Notes under the pieces: generated by a model | What the model saw: the letters and a program-made list of their open reading frames with translations, nothing else | Databases searched by the model: none | Told to the model about the DNA's origin: nothing | Assembly: GCF_963677155.1 (NCBI RefSeq) | Contig: NZ_OY781884.1 | Coordinates: 3,778,501-3,842,500 of the forward strand | Reading direction: 5' to 3' | Origin: an uncultured Draconibacterium sp. | Lineage (GTDB): Bacteria; Bacteroidota; Bacteroidia; Bacteroidales; Prolixibacteraceae | Length of the DNA: 64,000 bases | Made by a program: the position numbers and the translations under genes | Part shown: piece after piece, positions 1 through 10,700 of the stretch | How positions within the stretch are numbered: position 1 is the stretch's first letter | Layout: the number at the start of each line of letters is the position of its first letter

Positions 1-1201
1 TGGTGTTTACTCCAAACTTCACAGTGTTTCGTGGATTCATAAACCAGGTAAAATCCGCTTTTCCGTTATAGTCTTTTATTCTTGATGACCAGTCGAAGTT
101 ATCGGCATTTTCTCCCGGAACTCCAAGATTGTAATCGTAGTTGGAGAAAATAGCTGAAATATTCATGAAAATCTTATCTCCGAAGATATGGTTCCAACGG
201 GCGGTTGCTGTTGCATTTCCCCAGTTCATGTACATCGATTCGCCCATCTCAAAAACATCTTCGCCCATATACCCCGAAAGGTAAATACGGTTATTATTGT
301 TGATAATGAGATTCGATTTCCCGTTCAAATCGTAAAAATACATGGTGTTGTCTTCCAGTTCATCTAAACCGGCAGCTTTTCCCAAAATATCGTAGTAGGT
401 GCGTCGTCCGGCGAGGAGAAAACTCCATTTATCTTTAATAATCGGGCCTTCCAGGGTTAACCTACTTGACAGGTTACCAATTCCACCATCGACTCCGAGC
501 TGTTTGGAGTTACCATCTTTTTGCCTGATATCGATTACCGACGAGGCTTTTCCTCCGTATTCGGCCGGAATTCCGCTTTTGTAAACCTGAATATCTTTAA
601 TGGCATTTGAGTTAAACACCGAAAAGAACCCCATAAGATGCGAGGCATTGTACACCGGAGCTTCGTCCAGAATCAACAGGTTTTCGTCGGGACCACCGCC
701 ACGAACGTATAAACCCGAGCTCGCTTCACCACCACTCTGAATTCCTGGCAACAGTTGAATGGTGCGGATAATATCCACTTCGCCCATAAATGCCGGAAGT
801 TTCTGAATGGTTTTTACCGGAAGTTTTTCCATGCCCATCTCAATGCGTTCTACATTGGCATTGGCAGCTTCGCCTTTTACAATAACCTCTTCCATAACTT
901 CAGTATTTTCCTGTAACGAAAGAGAAATGTTTAAACTTTCCCGGGCATCAACTTTTTGTTTAATGGTTTGGTAACCAATAAACGAAACCTGAAGCGTGTA
1001 GCTTCCCTCCGGGATGGTAAGCGAGTAAAATCCGTAGGCATTTGATGCGGTTCCCTGTTTCAGTTCTTCAACATAAACTGTGGCACCAATTAAAGCTTCG
1101 CCGTTGGAAGCGTCTCGGAGGTACCCACTTAAGGTAATGTTCTGTGCTTGTACTACAACTCCCACTGAAAGGAGAAGGAGTAACATCATTGTTTTCATCA
1201 T
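1..1201 (-). CDS. TonB-dependent outer membrane receptor, N-terminal part (runs off the left edge)
   Basis: The reading frame starts at one of two adjacent ATGs (1201 or 1198) and is open to the window edge, giving about 400 residues. It begins with a signal peptide ending in VVVQAQ. A carboxypeptidase-regulatory-like domain follows (GYLRDASNGEALIGATV), and then a plug domain with the motifs GGGPDENLLILDEAPVYN and PAEYGGKASSVIDIR. This is the layout of outer membrane receptors with a CarbopepD_reg-like N-terminus. It is not the SusC subtype, because the SusC plug signature is absent. The substrate cannot be told, and the barrel and C-terminus lie outside the window. Confidence 0.9.
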   Translation of the reverse strand, partial: MMKTMMLLLLLSVGVVVQAQNITLSGYLRDASNGEALIGATVYVEELKQGTASNAYGFYSLTIPEGSYTLQVSFIGYQTIKQKVDARESLNISLSLQENTEVMEEVIVKGEAANANVERIEMGMEKLPVKTIQKLPAFMGEVDIIRTIQLLPGIQSGGEASSGLYVRGGGPDENLLILDEAPVYNASHLMGFFSVFNSNAIKDIQVYKSGIPAEYGGKASSVIDIRQKDGNSKQLGVDGGIGNLSSRLTLEGPIIKDKWSFLLAGRRTYYDILGKAAGLDELEDNTMYFYDLNGKSNLIINNNNRIYLSGYMGEDVFEMGESMYMNWGNATATARWNHIFGDKIFMNISAIFSNYDYNLGVPGENADNFDWSSRIKDYNGKADFTWFMNPRNTVKFGVNT

Positions 1202-1277
1202 TCTTTGGTTTTTGTTACTATTTGTTTTTCTGTTTTGGATGTTTGGCTGAACATCCACATTGTTTTTAGAACACCGA

Positions 1278-1285
1278 CAAAAGTA
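1278..1285 (-). promoter_or_regulatory. possible -7 element of the TonB receptor promoter
   Basis: The minus strand reads TACTTTTG, a perfect match to the Bacteroidota -7 consensus TAnnTTTG, about 77 bases upstream of the receptor start. No clear TTTG -33 element is found at the usual spacing, so this is weak. Confidence 0.3.
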
Positions 1286-1429
1286 AAACATCGTATGCAT
1301 CTGTTTTTTTTAATCCGACCAATTGACGTTTTTAGTCGATAAGCGATACGAATCGATATTTTTGTCATTTCTGTAAATAGTGACAGCAAAAAATGAAGAG
1401 GGTTACATTTGCTTGAAAATTTTTTGAAA

Positions 1430-2617
1430 TTAGTGTTGAATTGAAATCTTTTCCGAATGCTGAATTGTCTCGGAATTAACAGTTACAATGTACATTCCAT
1501 TCTTCAGGTCTTGAACTGGAATGCGATCGTTACTATAGGATGTTATATAAACCTTGTTTAGTTGACCTTTTGTGTTATAAATTTTAACGGTTAATTGCTG
1601 ACTGATTTGTTGTTCGGGCTGGAAAATCTGGAAGAATTCAGATGCAGAATTAGGGAAAACATAAGCTGATTGAGATGTAATATGATTGGTGTTGTCGCGC
1701 CAATCGCGAATGCCGTTGCGGTTTAAATCGCCCGGATTAGAACTACTGGCTGTTGAATTCGGCCAGCTCGAACCCATAATCACCAAATCAAAAAGATCGT
1801 CAAGGCCATCATTATCCTGATCCGAGGAAAGAAGTTGAATTCCGGATTTACCTTCGGCATCTAATTCGAATGATTCTGATAAATCGCTACTTCCATCATT
1901 ATCCGAATCTGTATCAAGCATATCGGGTATTTCATCGCGGTCTGTGTCTACTGGCTCGTAGAAAGTACCTCCCATCTCCGGGTCGTAAGCATCGTCCCAT
2001 CCGTTTTGATTGGCATCAATATTCGAAGGTTCAATGTAATTATGTTCCCGTTGCCATTCAATGTTGTCAGGAATACCATCGTTATCGCTGTCGATATCTA
2101 AATTGTTCGGAATACCATCACTATCGGTATCCAGCCCTATTCCATCTAAATAATCAGGTAGTCCGTCATTATCGTTGTCCAAATCGCCATAATTAGGAAT
2201 GTCATCCAGGTCAGTGTTTTCTATTATTTGAATAAAAACACGGCCAAGTGCGCTGTATTCATTTTGGGTAAGTTCTTTAATGTAATAGTCGAAACGAATT
2301 GCCCCCTCATATTTTTTAGCTATCTCCAAAGTGAAATGGCCATCTTTATTCATGGTAAGGATCCCTTCTTTCGGAGAAGCCGCAAACAAAATCTCAATCT
2401 TGTCGCCGTTCGGATCGTAATCGTTAACAAGTACATCTCCGTAGAATATCTGGTTGTATTGGGCAGGAAGAAGAAACGTGTCGTTTTGAGCCACAGGAGG
2501 AACATTCAAATCATCTTCTTCGTTGATAAGATTCGTTGCTCCATGTCCATTTCGAAAACTAAAAATAAACAAAAACAAGAGCATGCCCAGGTTCCATATC
2601 TTGGCTCGTATTTTCAA
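1430..2617 (-). CDS. secreted thrombospondin type 3 repeat protein with T9SS sorting domain
   Basis: This 395-residue protein starts with a signal peptide (hydrophobic LGMLLFLFIFSF). A cadherin-like/Ig-like domain follows (VAQNDTFLLP to about residue 130). The middle is a run of calcium-binding thrombospondin type 3 repeats of the form DxDxDGxPD (DLDNDNDGLPD, DTDSDGIPNNLD, DIDSDNDGIPD). The last 75 or so residues resemble a type A C-terminal sorting domain for type IX secretion (VKIYNTKGQ, LKNGMYIVTV, SEKISIQ). It is likely exported and attached to the cell surface. No enzymatic domain is seen, so a structural or adhesive role is an inference. Confidence 0.85.
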   Translation of the reverse strand: MKIRAKIWNLGMLLFLFIFSFRNGHGATNLINEEDDLNVPPVAQNDTFLLPAQYNQIFYGDVLVNDYDPNGDKIEILFAASPKEGILTMNKDGHFTLEIAKKYEGAIRFDYYIKELTQNEYSALGRVFIQIIENTDLDDIPNYGDLDNDNDGLPDYLDGIGLDTDSDGIPNNLDIDSDNDGIPDNIEWQREHNYIEPSNIDANQNGWDDAYDPEMGGTFYEPVDTDRDEIPDMLDTDSDNDGSSDLSESFELDAEGKSGIQLLSSDQDNDGLDDLFDLVIMGSSWPNSTASSSNPGDLNRNGIRDWRDNTNHITSQSAYVFPNSASEFFQIFQPEQQISQQLTVKIYNTKGQLNKVYITSYSNDRIPVQDLKNGMYIVTVNSETIQHSEKISIQH

Positions 2618-2823
2618 AACTGGTTTGTTTAACCCAAATTTACGCAGATAATAAGCGCTTTTGCGGACGACGATTGCTGAATCGAGGAGCAGGAAAGATT
2701 GTTTTTGCAGGCTGTTTTCCCCAGAAGTGCTAAGTATTATTGTATTGTTAGTGGGATAATTGTGTTAAAGATGTTTGTTTTTCTGAGTTGTATTTGGGAA
2801 ACTTGGGAGAACAGGATGTGTTT

Positions 2824-3849
2824 TTATTTTAGTTGAGATGAATTTCTAACTATCAGTTCGGTCTCCATCATTATAGTCTGGTAATTCTTGGGTTTTACTT
2901 TGTTGCCAATTTGTTTAATTAACAATTCGGCTGCTTTTTGTCCCATTTCAAACCCAGGTTGTTTTATCGTAGATATTGAAGGTGTTACCAATTCGCTAAA
3001 AGGTTCGTTGCTAAAGCCTACAATTGCAATATTTTCAGGAATTTTAATGCCTTTTTCTTTTAAATGGATGATGGCACTTAATGCGGTGGTGTCGTTGGCA
3101 CAAAAAATGGCATCGGGCCTTTCTTTTGTTTGTAAAATTCTTTTTATAGCATTAAGTCCGTCTTCGCGGGTAAGGCTGTTGTGTATAATCAGATCTTCAT
3201 TTATTTGCAATCCCGCATCGCTAATTGCTTGTCGGTAACCAGCTTCGCGTTTTGCATAAATTTGCAGATTAAGTGGGCCGCCAATATGTGCTACTTTTTT
3301 TCGACTCTGCTCAATAAGGTGCTGTGTTGCCCGGTAAGCGCCACCAAAATCGTCGATAACAATTTTATGTGCCGGAATTTCTTCAACTATCCGGTCAAAA
3401 AATACCAGCGGAATATTTCTTTCCGAAAAAAGTTTCAAGTGATCGTATGACTGGGTTTCCATTCCAATCGACAAAATTAATCCATCAACACGATTCGAAA
3501 AAAGGGTGTGCGCAATAGTGCTTTCCTTTTCCTGTTTATCGTTCGATTGCGAAATGGTAACAGCAAATCCCTGTTTGTAAGCCACATCTTCAATCCCCGA
3601 AATTACCGATGAAAAAAAATGACGATTAATCAGCGGAACAATTACTCCGATAGTATTGGTACGTCTGGTACGTAAATTAGCCGCCATAACATTAGGCCGA
3701 TATCCCATCTCAATGGCAGCTTTTTTTATCTTTTCCCTGGTTGTTTCGCTAATCAGTGGATTATCTTTTAAAGCACGCGAAACTGTGGAAGCCGAAATAT
3801 TCAGCTTTTGGGCTATATCGTGAATTGTTATTTCCGGTTTTTGCACCAT
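2824..3849 (-). CDS. LacI family transcriptional regulator, probable regulator of kduID
   Basis: The 341-residue protein has an N-terminal LacI helix-turn-helix (TIHDIAQKLNISASTVSRAL, about residues 8-27). A hinge with YRPN and a periplasmic-binding-protein-like effector domain follow (IGVIVPLI, DGLILS, FDRIVEEIP, PDAIFCANDTTA). It is transcribed away from kduI-kduD across a short shared region that holds a perfect palindrome with a central CG, the typical operator shape of this family. It probably represses or activates uronate genes in response to a hexuronate breakdown intermediate. The effector itself is not evident. Confidence 0.9.
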   Translation of the reverse strand: MVQKPEITIHDIAQKLNISASTVSRALKDNPLISETTREKIKKAAIEMGYRPNVMAANLRTRRTNTIGVIVPLINRHFFSSVISGIEDVAYKQGFAVTISQSNDKQEKESTIAHTLFSNRVDGLILSIGMETQSYDHLKLFSERNIPLVFFDRIVEEIPAHKIVIDDFGGAYRATQHLIEQSRKKVAHIGGPLNLQIYAKREAGYRQAISDAGLQINEDLIIHNSLTREDGLNAIKRILQTKERPDAIFCANDTTALSAIIHLKEKGIKIPENIAIVGFSNEPFSELVTPSISTIKQPGFEMGQKAAELLIKQIGNKVKPKNYQTIMMETELIVRNSSQLK

Positions 3850-3891
3850 TTGTTATTCTATTTACGGCAAAGTTAAAAATATTTTTTAATC

Positions 3892-3909
3892 AATGCAATC
3901 GATTGCATT
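3892..3909. promoter_or_regulatory. LacI-type operator upstream of kduI
   Basis: AATGCAATCGATTGCATT is a perfect 18-bp inverted repeat with a central CG, as in many LacI-family operators. It lies between the divergent regulator and kduI and covers the -33 region of the proposed kduI promoter, which suits repression. Confidence 0.75.
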
Positions 3910-3932
3910 TTGTGTCATTCTTCATACATTTG
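3902..3932 (+). promoter_or_regulatory. Bacteroidota-type promoter of kduI
   Basis: TACATTTG at 3925-3932 matches the TAnnTTTG -7 consensus exactly. A weak -33 element, ATTG, lies at 3902-3905 with a 19-base spacer. The -33 element sits inside the palindromic operator. Confidence 0.6.
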
Positions 3933-3970
3933 CACAATTATTACGTTTAAGAATTAAAAAGCTAAATATT

Positions 3971-4813
3971 ATGGCAACAATTTATGAGAGAAGGTATGCT
4001 TATCATCCTGAGGATTTTAAGAAATACGATACAGAAAAAATAAGAAAAGAATTTTTGGTTGAAAACCTGATGGAAGAAGGTAATGTTCGTATGGTTTATT
4101 CATCTATTGAGCGTTACATCGTAGGTGGAGCTGTTCCTACAAATGAAGATCTACCACTGGAAACCATTGATCCGCTGAAAGCAGAGTACTTTTGCGAGCG
4201 TCGCGAAGTAGGGGTAATGAATGTTGGAGGCGCAGGTACTATTGTGGTTGATGGAACGGAGTATAAGATGAAATATAAAGATGCCTTATATATTGGCCGT
4301 GGCTGTAAGGAAGTTATCTTTAAGTCAGATGATGCCGCTAAACCAGCACACTTCTATTTTAACTCGGCACCGGCACACAAAGAATATCCAACTAAGCAGG
4401 TAACACTGGCAGATGCCAATGTGCTGCATTTGGGCAGCCTGGAAACTTCGAACGAAAGAAATATTAACCAACTGATGATTAACACCGTTGTTGACACTTG
4501 CCAGCTGCAAATGGGGATGACAGAGTTAAAACCAGGTAGTGTTTGGAACACCATGCCGGCACACCAGCATACACGCCGTAACGAGGTCTATTTCTATTTT
4601 GAAGTTCCCGAAGAACAGGCTGTTTGTCATTTTATGGGCGAGCCACAGGAAACACGTCATATCTGGATGAAAAATGAACAAGCGGTGATTTCGCCTGAGT
4701 GGTCGATTCACTCGGCAGCCGGAACATCAAACTACATTTTTATTTGGGGAATGGCTGGCGAAAATCTCGATTATACTGATATGGATGTTATTCAACCACA
4801 GGAATTGAGATAG
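3971..4813 (+). CDS. kduI: 5-dehydro-4-deoxy-D-glucuronate isomerase KduI
   Basis: KduI converts 4-deoxy-L-threo-5-hexosulose uronate to 3-deoxy-D-glycero-2,5-hexodiulosonate in the cytoplasmic breakdown of unsaturated uronates from pectin or glycosaminoglycans. The 280-residue product has the family length. It shows the cupin zinc-binding set His198, His200 and Glu205 ([14 protein letters not shown]) and His247 (EWSIHS). An in-frame extension back to 3893 would run through the operator, so the ATG at 3971 ([13 protein letters not shown]) is chosen. It is followed 32 bases later by kduD, and the two are probably co-transcribed under the adjacent LacI-type regulator. Confidence 0.95.
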   Translation: MATIYERRYAYHPEDFKKYDTEKIRKEFLVENLMEEGNVRMVYSSIERYIVGGAVPTNEDLPLETIDPLKAEYFCERREVGVMNVGGAGTIVVDGTEYKMKYKDALYIGRGCKEVIFKSDDAAKPAHFYFNSAPAHKEYPTKQVTLADANVLHLGSLETSNERNINQLMINTVVDTCQLQMGMTELKPGSVWNTMPAHQHTRRNEVYFYFEVPEEQAVCHFMGEPQETRHIWMKNEQAVISPEWSIHSAAGTSNYIFIWGMAGENLDYTDMDVIQPQELR

Positions 4814-4845
4814 AATACTTCACAATCAATAAAAAATAATTAAAG

Positions 4846-5643
4846 ATGATACAGGAATTATTCGACCTTAGCGGAAAAGTAGCACTGATAACTGGTGGAA
4901 CGCACGGAATTGGAATGGCTGTTGGCATATCGTTGGGAAAGGCAGGTGCAAAAATTTGTGTTAATGGGCGTTCCGACGAGAAACTTGCACAATGTAAAAC
5001 AGAATATGCCAAAGCCGGTGTTGAGGTTTATACCATCAATTTCGATGTAACCGATGAAGTAGCTGTTGACAAAGGAATCTCAACAATAGAAGAAGAGGTT
5101 GCCCCGGTTGATATTCTTGTAAATAATGCAGGAATTATCAAGCGTATCCCAATCCTTGATCTGAAAGTTGACGACTTCAGAGAAGTGATTGATATTGATT
5201 TGGTGGCTCCGTTTATTGTGGCTAAACGCGTTGCTCCAAAAATGATTGAAAGACGTTCGGGTAAAATCATTAATATGTGCTCGATGATGAGCGTTTATGG
5301 TCGCAACTCAGTATCAGCTTATGCTTCGGCAAAAGGTGGTTTGAAATTACTAACGGCAAATATGTGTTGCGAGTGGGCAAAATACAATGTGCAGATAAAT
5401 GGAATTGGACCAGGATACATTGCCACGCCACAAACGGCGCCGATCCGCGAGGGAGCTCATCCGTTTAACGATTTAGTGATGACACGTACTCCGGCAAATC
5501 GATGGGGCGAACCTGAAGATGTTGGAAATGCCGCCTTGTTTCTGGCATCAAAAGCGGCCGATTTTGTAAACGGACAAGTGCTTTATGTAGACGGGGGAAT
5601 TTTAGCCAATTTCGGTTATGTAAAAGGCGAAAACGATATTTAA
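4846..5643 (+). CDS. kduD: 2-dehydro-3-deoxy-D-gluconate 5-dehydrogenase KduD
   Basis: This 265-residue short-chain dehydrogenase reduces 3-deoxy-D-glycero-2,5-hexodiulosonate to 2-keto-3-deoxygluconate, the step after KduI. The cofactor motif TGGTHGIG is at residues 16-23 and NNAG at 93-96. The catalytic triad is Ser146, Tyr159 and Lys163 (YASAK). SDR substrate is hard to read from sequence alone, but the position directly behind kduI and the N-terminal LFDLSGKVALITG support KduD. Confidence 0.92.
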   Translation: MIQELFDLSGKVALITGGTHGIGMAVGISLGKAGAKICVNGRSDEKLAQCKTEYAKAGVEVYTINFDVTDEVAVDKGISTIEEEVAPVDILVNNAGIIKRIPILDLKVDDFREVIDIDLVAPFIVAKRVAPKMIERRSGKIINMCSMMSVYGRNSVSAYASAKGGLKLLTANMCCEWAKYNVQINGIGPGYIATPQTAPIREGAHPFNDLVMTRTPANRWGEPEDVGNAALFLASKAADFVNGQVLYVDGGILANFGYVKGENDI

Positions 5644-5731
5644 TATTTAAAATGAAAGAGAGTATTGGAAAATGTAAGCTTCAGGCTTATTTCTGATACA
5701 CTCTTTTCTATTCAATAAAACTACACCAATC

Positions 5732-6997
5732 ATGAAGAAAGTTATTCCATTTGGCATTCTATTTCTGGTATTGTTTGCCTCGTGTACACAGCAACCTGCA
5801 ATTACGCTAAAAAATCCTTTGGCGGAAGATAGAACCGATGAAGTGATTGTATTTTCACGCGAAGAAATTGCCGCAAAAATAGATTTGGCAGAAGACAAAT
5901 TGCCAATTTTTAAGGAAGGCGATAAGTGGATTCCAAGCCAGGTTGACGACCTGAATGGAGACGGAATCTGGGACGAGGTAGTAGTATTAGTAGATATAAA
6001 GGCCAATGAAACCATAAAAGCGACAATAGGATTGATTGCCGCATCGGATTATCCAATAGTTGAAAAACGCACTAACCTACGTCTAGGTATTCATCAGGAA
6101 GACGGATCGTACAAAGAGGTGGACTACTACAAAGCTGTTCCGGTTAGCGAACCTTTTAAAATTATTGCCCAGGGAGAAGGTGTAACCTGGGAAAATGACA
6201 AGATCGCTTTCAGGGTTTATTTTGATTGCCGAAATGTAAAAGACTTGTTTGGGAAACGAAAACCGGTTATGGTGGCCGACGATGTTCATACTCCTGCTAT
6301 TCCTGACTATCATGTGTTGAACGACTGGGGAATGGATGTGTTGCATTGTGGCAGTTCGCTGGGCTCGGGAGGGATTGCTTTATTGAGAAATGATTCATTG
6401 ATTCGACTGGGATCGACGAAAATGTATGAATACCAGAAAATTGTTGAAGGCCCGATTCGTTCAGTTTTCGATCTGAAATATTCAGGTTGGGATGTTGATG
6501 GCGAAGAAATGGAAGCTGTGGAGCGCATTACCATTTATCCCGGTAAATACTGGTTCGAGTCAGATGTAACGTTTTACGGATGTTCTGAAGATGATCAGAT
6601 TGTAACGGGAATTGTTACCTCGCAACTCAAAAAAGAACCTTTCCAATTTGAGGTAGCTGATTTTACCTGTATCGGGACCCACGATGTACAGTCGCTAAAC
6701 AACGATGAACTGGGAATGGCAGTGATTGTGCCTAAAGACGAAGCCGGTAAAATTGGACGAACCAGCAATATTAACTGGTTTGAGAAAGGTGTGAAGACGG
6801 TGCCGGAGAAAAATTTTAGTCATGTGATCTCGGAAACTTACTACATCGGTCAGCAATGTAAAGATGCTCAACCGACAAAACATTATTTCTTTTCGGTTTG
6901 GGGCTTGGATAAAGACCAATGGAAAACAGAAGATGGTTTTCGTGAATACATAACTGATGAGGCTGAAAAACTTTCGTTGCCGATTCAAAAACTGTAG
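5732..6997 (+). CDS. DUF4861 family lipoprotein
   Basis: The 421-residue product begins with a lipoprotein signal (LFLVLFASC, lipobox Cys near residue 18). It matches the DUF4861 family as I recall it, from the LPIFKEGDKWIPSQVDDLNGDG segment (residues about 54-75) and the central DVLHCGSSLGSGG region. Members often sit beside kduI, kduD and pectin or uronan degradation genes, as here. No catalytic residues are known to me. A role in binding or processing uronate-containing glycans at the periplasmic face is inferred from context only. Confidence 0.8.
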   Translation: MKKVIPFGILFLVLFASCTQQPAITLKNPLAEDRTDEVIVFSREEIAAKIDLAEDKLPIFKEGDKWIPSQVDDLNGDGIWDEVVVLVDIKANETIKATIGLIAASDYPIVEKRTNLRLGIHQEDGSYKEVDYYKAVPVSEPFKIIAQGEGVTWENDKIAFRVYFDCRNVKDLFGKRKPVMVADDVHTPAIPDYHVLNDWGMDVLHCGSSLGSGGIALLRNDSLIRLGSTKMYEYQKIVEGPIRSVFDLKYSGWDVDGEEMEAVERITIYPGKYWFESDVTFYGCSEDDQIVTGIVTSQLKKEPFQFEVADFTCIGTHDVQSLNNDELGMAVIVPKDEAGKIGRTSNINWFEKGVKTVPEKNFSHVISETYYIGQQCKDAQPTKHYFFSVWGLDKDQWKTEDGFREYITDEAEKLSLPIQKL

Positions 6998-7700
6998 TGG
7001 ATACCATTTGTCCTTTCGTAGGATGGCGACTGAGAAATCTACTCATCAGGGAGAGATTTCTCCTCATTCTTCGTCGAAATGACAATCCGATTCTTACATA
7101 AATAATTTTACTTCAAAAACTTCAGTGTTCCTCCTTTTTGCAAATCCGTATGATTTCTTTAAATACATGGTTGGACACTGTACCAGTTGAAAGCTAAAAT
7201 TGATACCAGGTATGGTAGGAGAGATGGTTCCAGAATCATAATAATCCTGTGTGTACGATCTGCTAATAGCTAATAACCAATAAAGTTCAGATTTCATTTC
7301 GCTGAGTTTTGAGTGATAGTGTAATTATAATGGGGAGGCTATAAAAAGCACCTCATGAATGGAAGACATTAGATTTGTCGATAATTAAGTTTTACTTGTA
7401 GGAGTGGGGCTTTCGATTTATTTTCTTAGTGTAAAAATAACAATTATGTTTTTTAACACATGTCATACATATTCAATGTTGAAATGAAAAACATAAATTA
7501 GCAAATGAATCAAAAATATTTATCCAGTATTTTTGATTAAGAACTAAAACTAACGAGATACTATTTTACTAACTTACTAACTAATTAAACTTATGCTTAA
7601 TCCACACTGATCCTTATTTCGAATTGTAGGTCGACTACATTTTAATCCAGAATAATTTATTATTCAAATTTCTATTTACTAATACCAAAACTTAAAATCT
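6998..7700. other. 703-base region without a gene between the DUF4861 gene and susC
   Basis: It holds one member of the dispersed repeat family near its left end (7032-7083). The rest is AT-rich. A 67-codon minus-strand frame at 7094-7297 has no recognisable family. No clear TAnnTTTG promoter for susC was found. A small RNA or long leader cannot be excluded. Confidence 0.5.
7032..7083 (-). repeat. dispersed TGTCATTTCGA repeat with inverted arms
   Basis: The minus strand reads TGTCATTTCGACGAAGAATG followed by GAGAAATCT. GAGAAATCT (7032-7040) and AGATTTCTC (7054-7062) are inverted arms that can form a hairpin behind the DUF4861 gene and may act as a terminator. The element resembles those at 21705, 49108, 56889 and 56941. 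Confidence 0.6.
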
Positions 7701-10700
7701 ATGGAAAAAAATCCTTTAAAAGGTTTTTTAACCTTTCTAGTGTGTGCCATATTTATGGCATTTTCTTTCGGTTCTTATGCCCAAACATCCGTTTCCGGGA
7801 TGGTAACCGGAGAAGATGGGGCTCCAATTCCGGGAGTTTCGATTGTTGTTGATGGAACTACGCAGGGAACCATTACCGACATTGATGGAAATTACACCCT
7901 GGAGTTACCTGATGGTGCTGAAGCTCTTGTTTATTCTTACATTGGGATGTTAAAACAAGTAGTTGAGATTGCCGGACAATCAACAATTAACGTAGTTATG
8001 AAAGCCGACGTGATCGGTGTTGACGAGGTGGTTGTTGTGGGCTACGGAACCCAGCGGAAAATGACGGTTACCGGTGCGGTAAGCTCGATTGATGAATCGG
8101 AATTACGTGCGGTGCCTGCTGCAAATGCCGCTGCAAAACTTCAAGGTCGTGTTGCGGGTGTAACTATCAGTAATGATAATACGCCTGGTGGAGAAGCCAC
8201 TGTAAGGATTCGTGGTATCGGATCTGTAAATAATAACGATCCGCTCTATGTTATTGATGGAGTTCCAACTTCAGGAGGATTAAGTCAGATTAACCCAAAT
8301 GATATTGAAACAATGTCGGTATTGAAAGATGCATCATCATCAGCTATTTATGGTGTACGTGCTGCTAACGGAGTTATTTTGGTAACGACTAAAAAAGGGA
8401 AAGCCGGAAAACCAAGAATAAGCTTTGATGCGCGTTATGGTGTTCAGAATGCAATAAATGAACTTGATCTCTTGAATACGCCGGAGTACGGAGAATTATT
8501 ATGGTTGGAGGCTAAAAATATTGGACTTCAACAAGGTGATAACGGTTGGGGAAATGCCCAGTATGGTTATGGTGCATCACCTGTTATTCCCGACTATATT
8601 ATTCCTGCAGGAGCAATGGAAGGCGAGGTTGATGAAAGTACGTACAGTTATCCTTCGCCTTATAAGGGAATTACCCGTGCTAATAAGGTTGGAACCAACT
8701 GGTATGATGAGATTTTGGAACCTGCACCAATTCAGGAATATAATATATCGGTAAGTGGTGGGTCTGAAAAAGGAACCTATGCATTTTCCGGAGGTTATAT
8801 GAGCCAGGACGGGATTGTTAAAACCACTGGATTTGATCGTTACTCGCTTCGCTCGAATGCGTATGCTAAAGTAACCAATTGGTTAGAAATTGGCGAAAGC
8901 ATGGGAGCAACTTATACCGATCGTACAGGTATGGGAACAAACAATGACGAAGGAAATGCTATCTCTCAGGTATATCGTATGCAACCAATCATTCCGGTTT
9001 ACGATATTATGGGTAATTATGCCGGTACACAGGCAACTACAACGGGGAATGGAGAGAATCCATTAGCCGTGCTTAACCGTAATGGCGATGATTATAACCG
9101 TAATTTCAGAGTTTTGGCAAATGCTTACATTCAGCTCAATTTTACACCCGAACTATCAGTAAAATCATTGATTGGTGCCGATTATTCAGGAATACGTGAG
9201 AAAGACCGTTTTATTAAAAATCCTGAATTCTCGGAAGCAAAACCAACTGATATCTTAACCGAGAGGTATTTTGGAACATTACAGTATAACTGGATTAACA
9301 CTTTAAATTATAAAAAGACATTTGACGATGTACACAATTTGAATGTGTTACTGGGAACAGAATCGGTAAACTGGGAAAAAGATTGGTTTGACGGAAGTCG
9401 TTCTACTTTTGCAAGTACAGAAATGGATTATATGGTACTGGATGCGGGAGAGAAAGACCAAACTGCAAATGGTTCGTTCGACGAGTGGTCGACATTCTCC
9501 TATTTTGGTCGTATAAATTACGATTATATGGGCAAATATCTTGCTGAAGCAGTAATACGTCGTGATGCTTCGTCGCGTTTCTCTGAAGATAACCGCTGGG
9601 GAACTTTCCCTGCATTCTCTCTTGGATGGCGTATGTCAGAAGAAGCATTCATGAATGATGTTGCGTGGTTAGATAATCTTAAACTTCGTTTTGGTTGGGG
9701 TAAAAACGGTAACGATAATGTTGGAGGATATTACAATGCTTTTACAACTTATCGTGTTTATAATGGTGAATCATATTACAGTGTTTCTGGTTCTGATGCT
9801 TCTACTGATGCCGGTATTCATAAATACAAGTTGGGTAATCCCGATGGAAAATGGGAAGCCAGTGTTACTACAAACTTTGGTGTAGATGTGACCATGTTTA
9901 ATAAAATGGAAGTTAATTTAGATGTATTTAGCCGAAAAACGACTGATATGCTTTACAACCAAAGTTTACCTGATACATACGGAAATCTTGAACTTCCGGC
10001 AGTTAATATTGGAGAGATGAAAAACACCGGATTCGATTTGATGGTAAGCTATCGAGAAACAATTGGTTCTGATCTGGAATTTAATGTGAGAGCAAATATA
10101 TCGCACTATAAAAACGAGATTGTAAAACTAAATGAAAATCCAAATGAGATCTTATACGGTCCGTCGTTAAGGCAGAATGTATACACTGCAAGTATGACTG
10201 GTGAACCAATCTCTTCTTTCTATGGATATGTGGTTGACGGAATTTTTAATTCATGGGACGAGGTTTATGAGCATGTTCCTTACAATGCTGATTCGTTTGA
10301 TGGGGATCCTTACAGTCAGCCTGGTGTTTTTAAATATCGTGACATAAGCGGTCCTGATGGTGTTCCTGATGGAAAAATTACACCTGACGACCGTACTGTA
10401 ATTGGAAGCCCACATCCCGATTTTACTTACGGATTGAATATCGATCTGAGATATAAGAACTGGGATATGACCATGTTCTTTCAGGGATCACAGGGTAACG
10501 ACCTGATAAACTATGTAAACCGTTGGATCATGTTCAACAACTTCTCCGGAAACAGAGGAAAAGATCGTTTATATGAATCATGGACAGCTGACCGCTATGC
10601 TTCAGGAGCAAAAATTACACAACCTATGGCTATTCGCGACGATGCAGTTATGCAGAAAAACTCTTCATTTTTTATCGAAGACGGGTCTTATTTAAGAATG

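Noticed and set aside
2228-2632. A 134-codon plus-strand frame
   Set aside because: It is fully antisense to the T9SS thrombospondin-repeat protein gene.
7094-7297. A 67-codon minus-strand frame in the gap before susC
   Set aside because: No family resemblance, no ribosome site and AT-rich chance composition.
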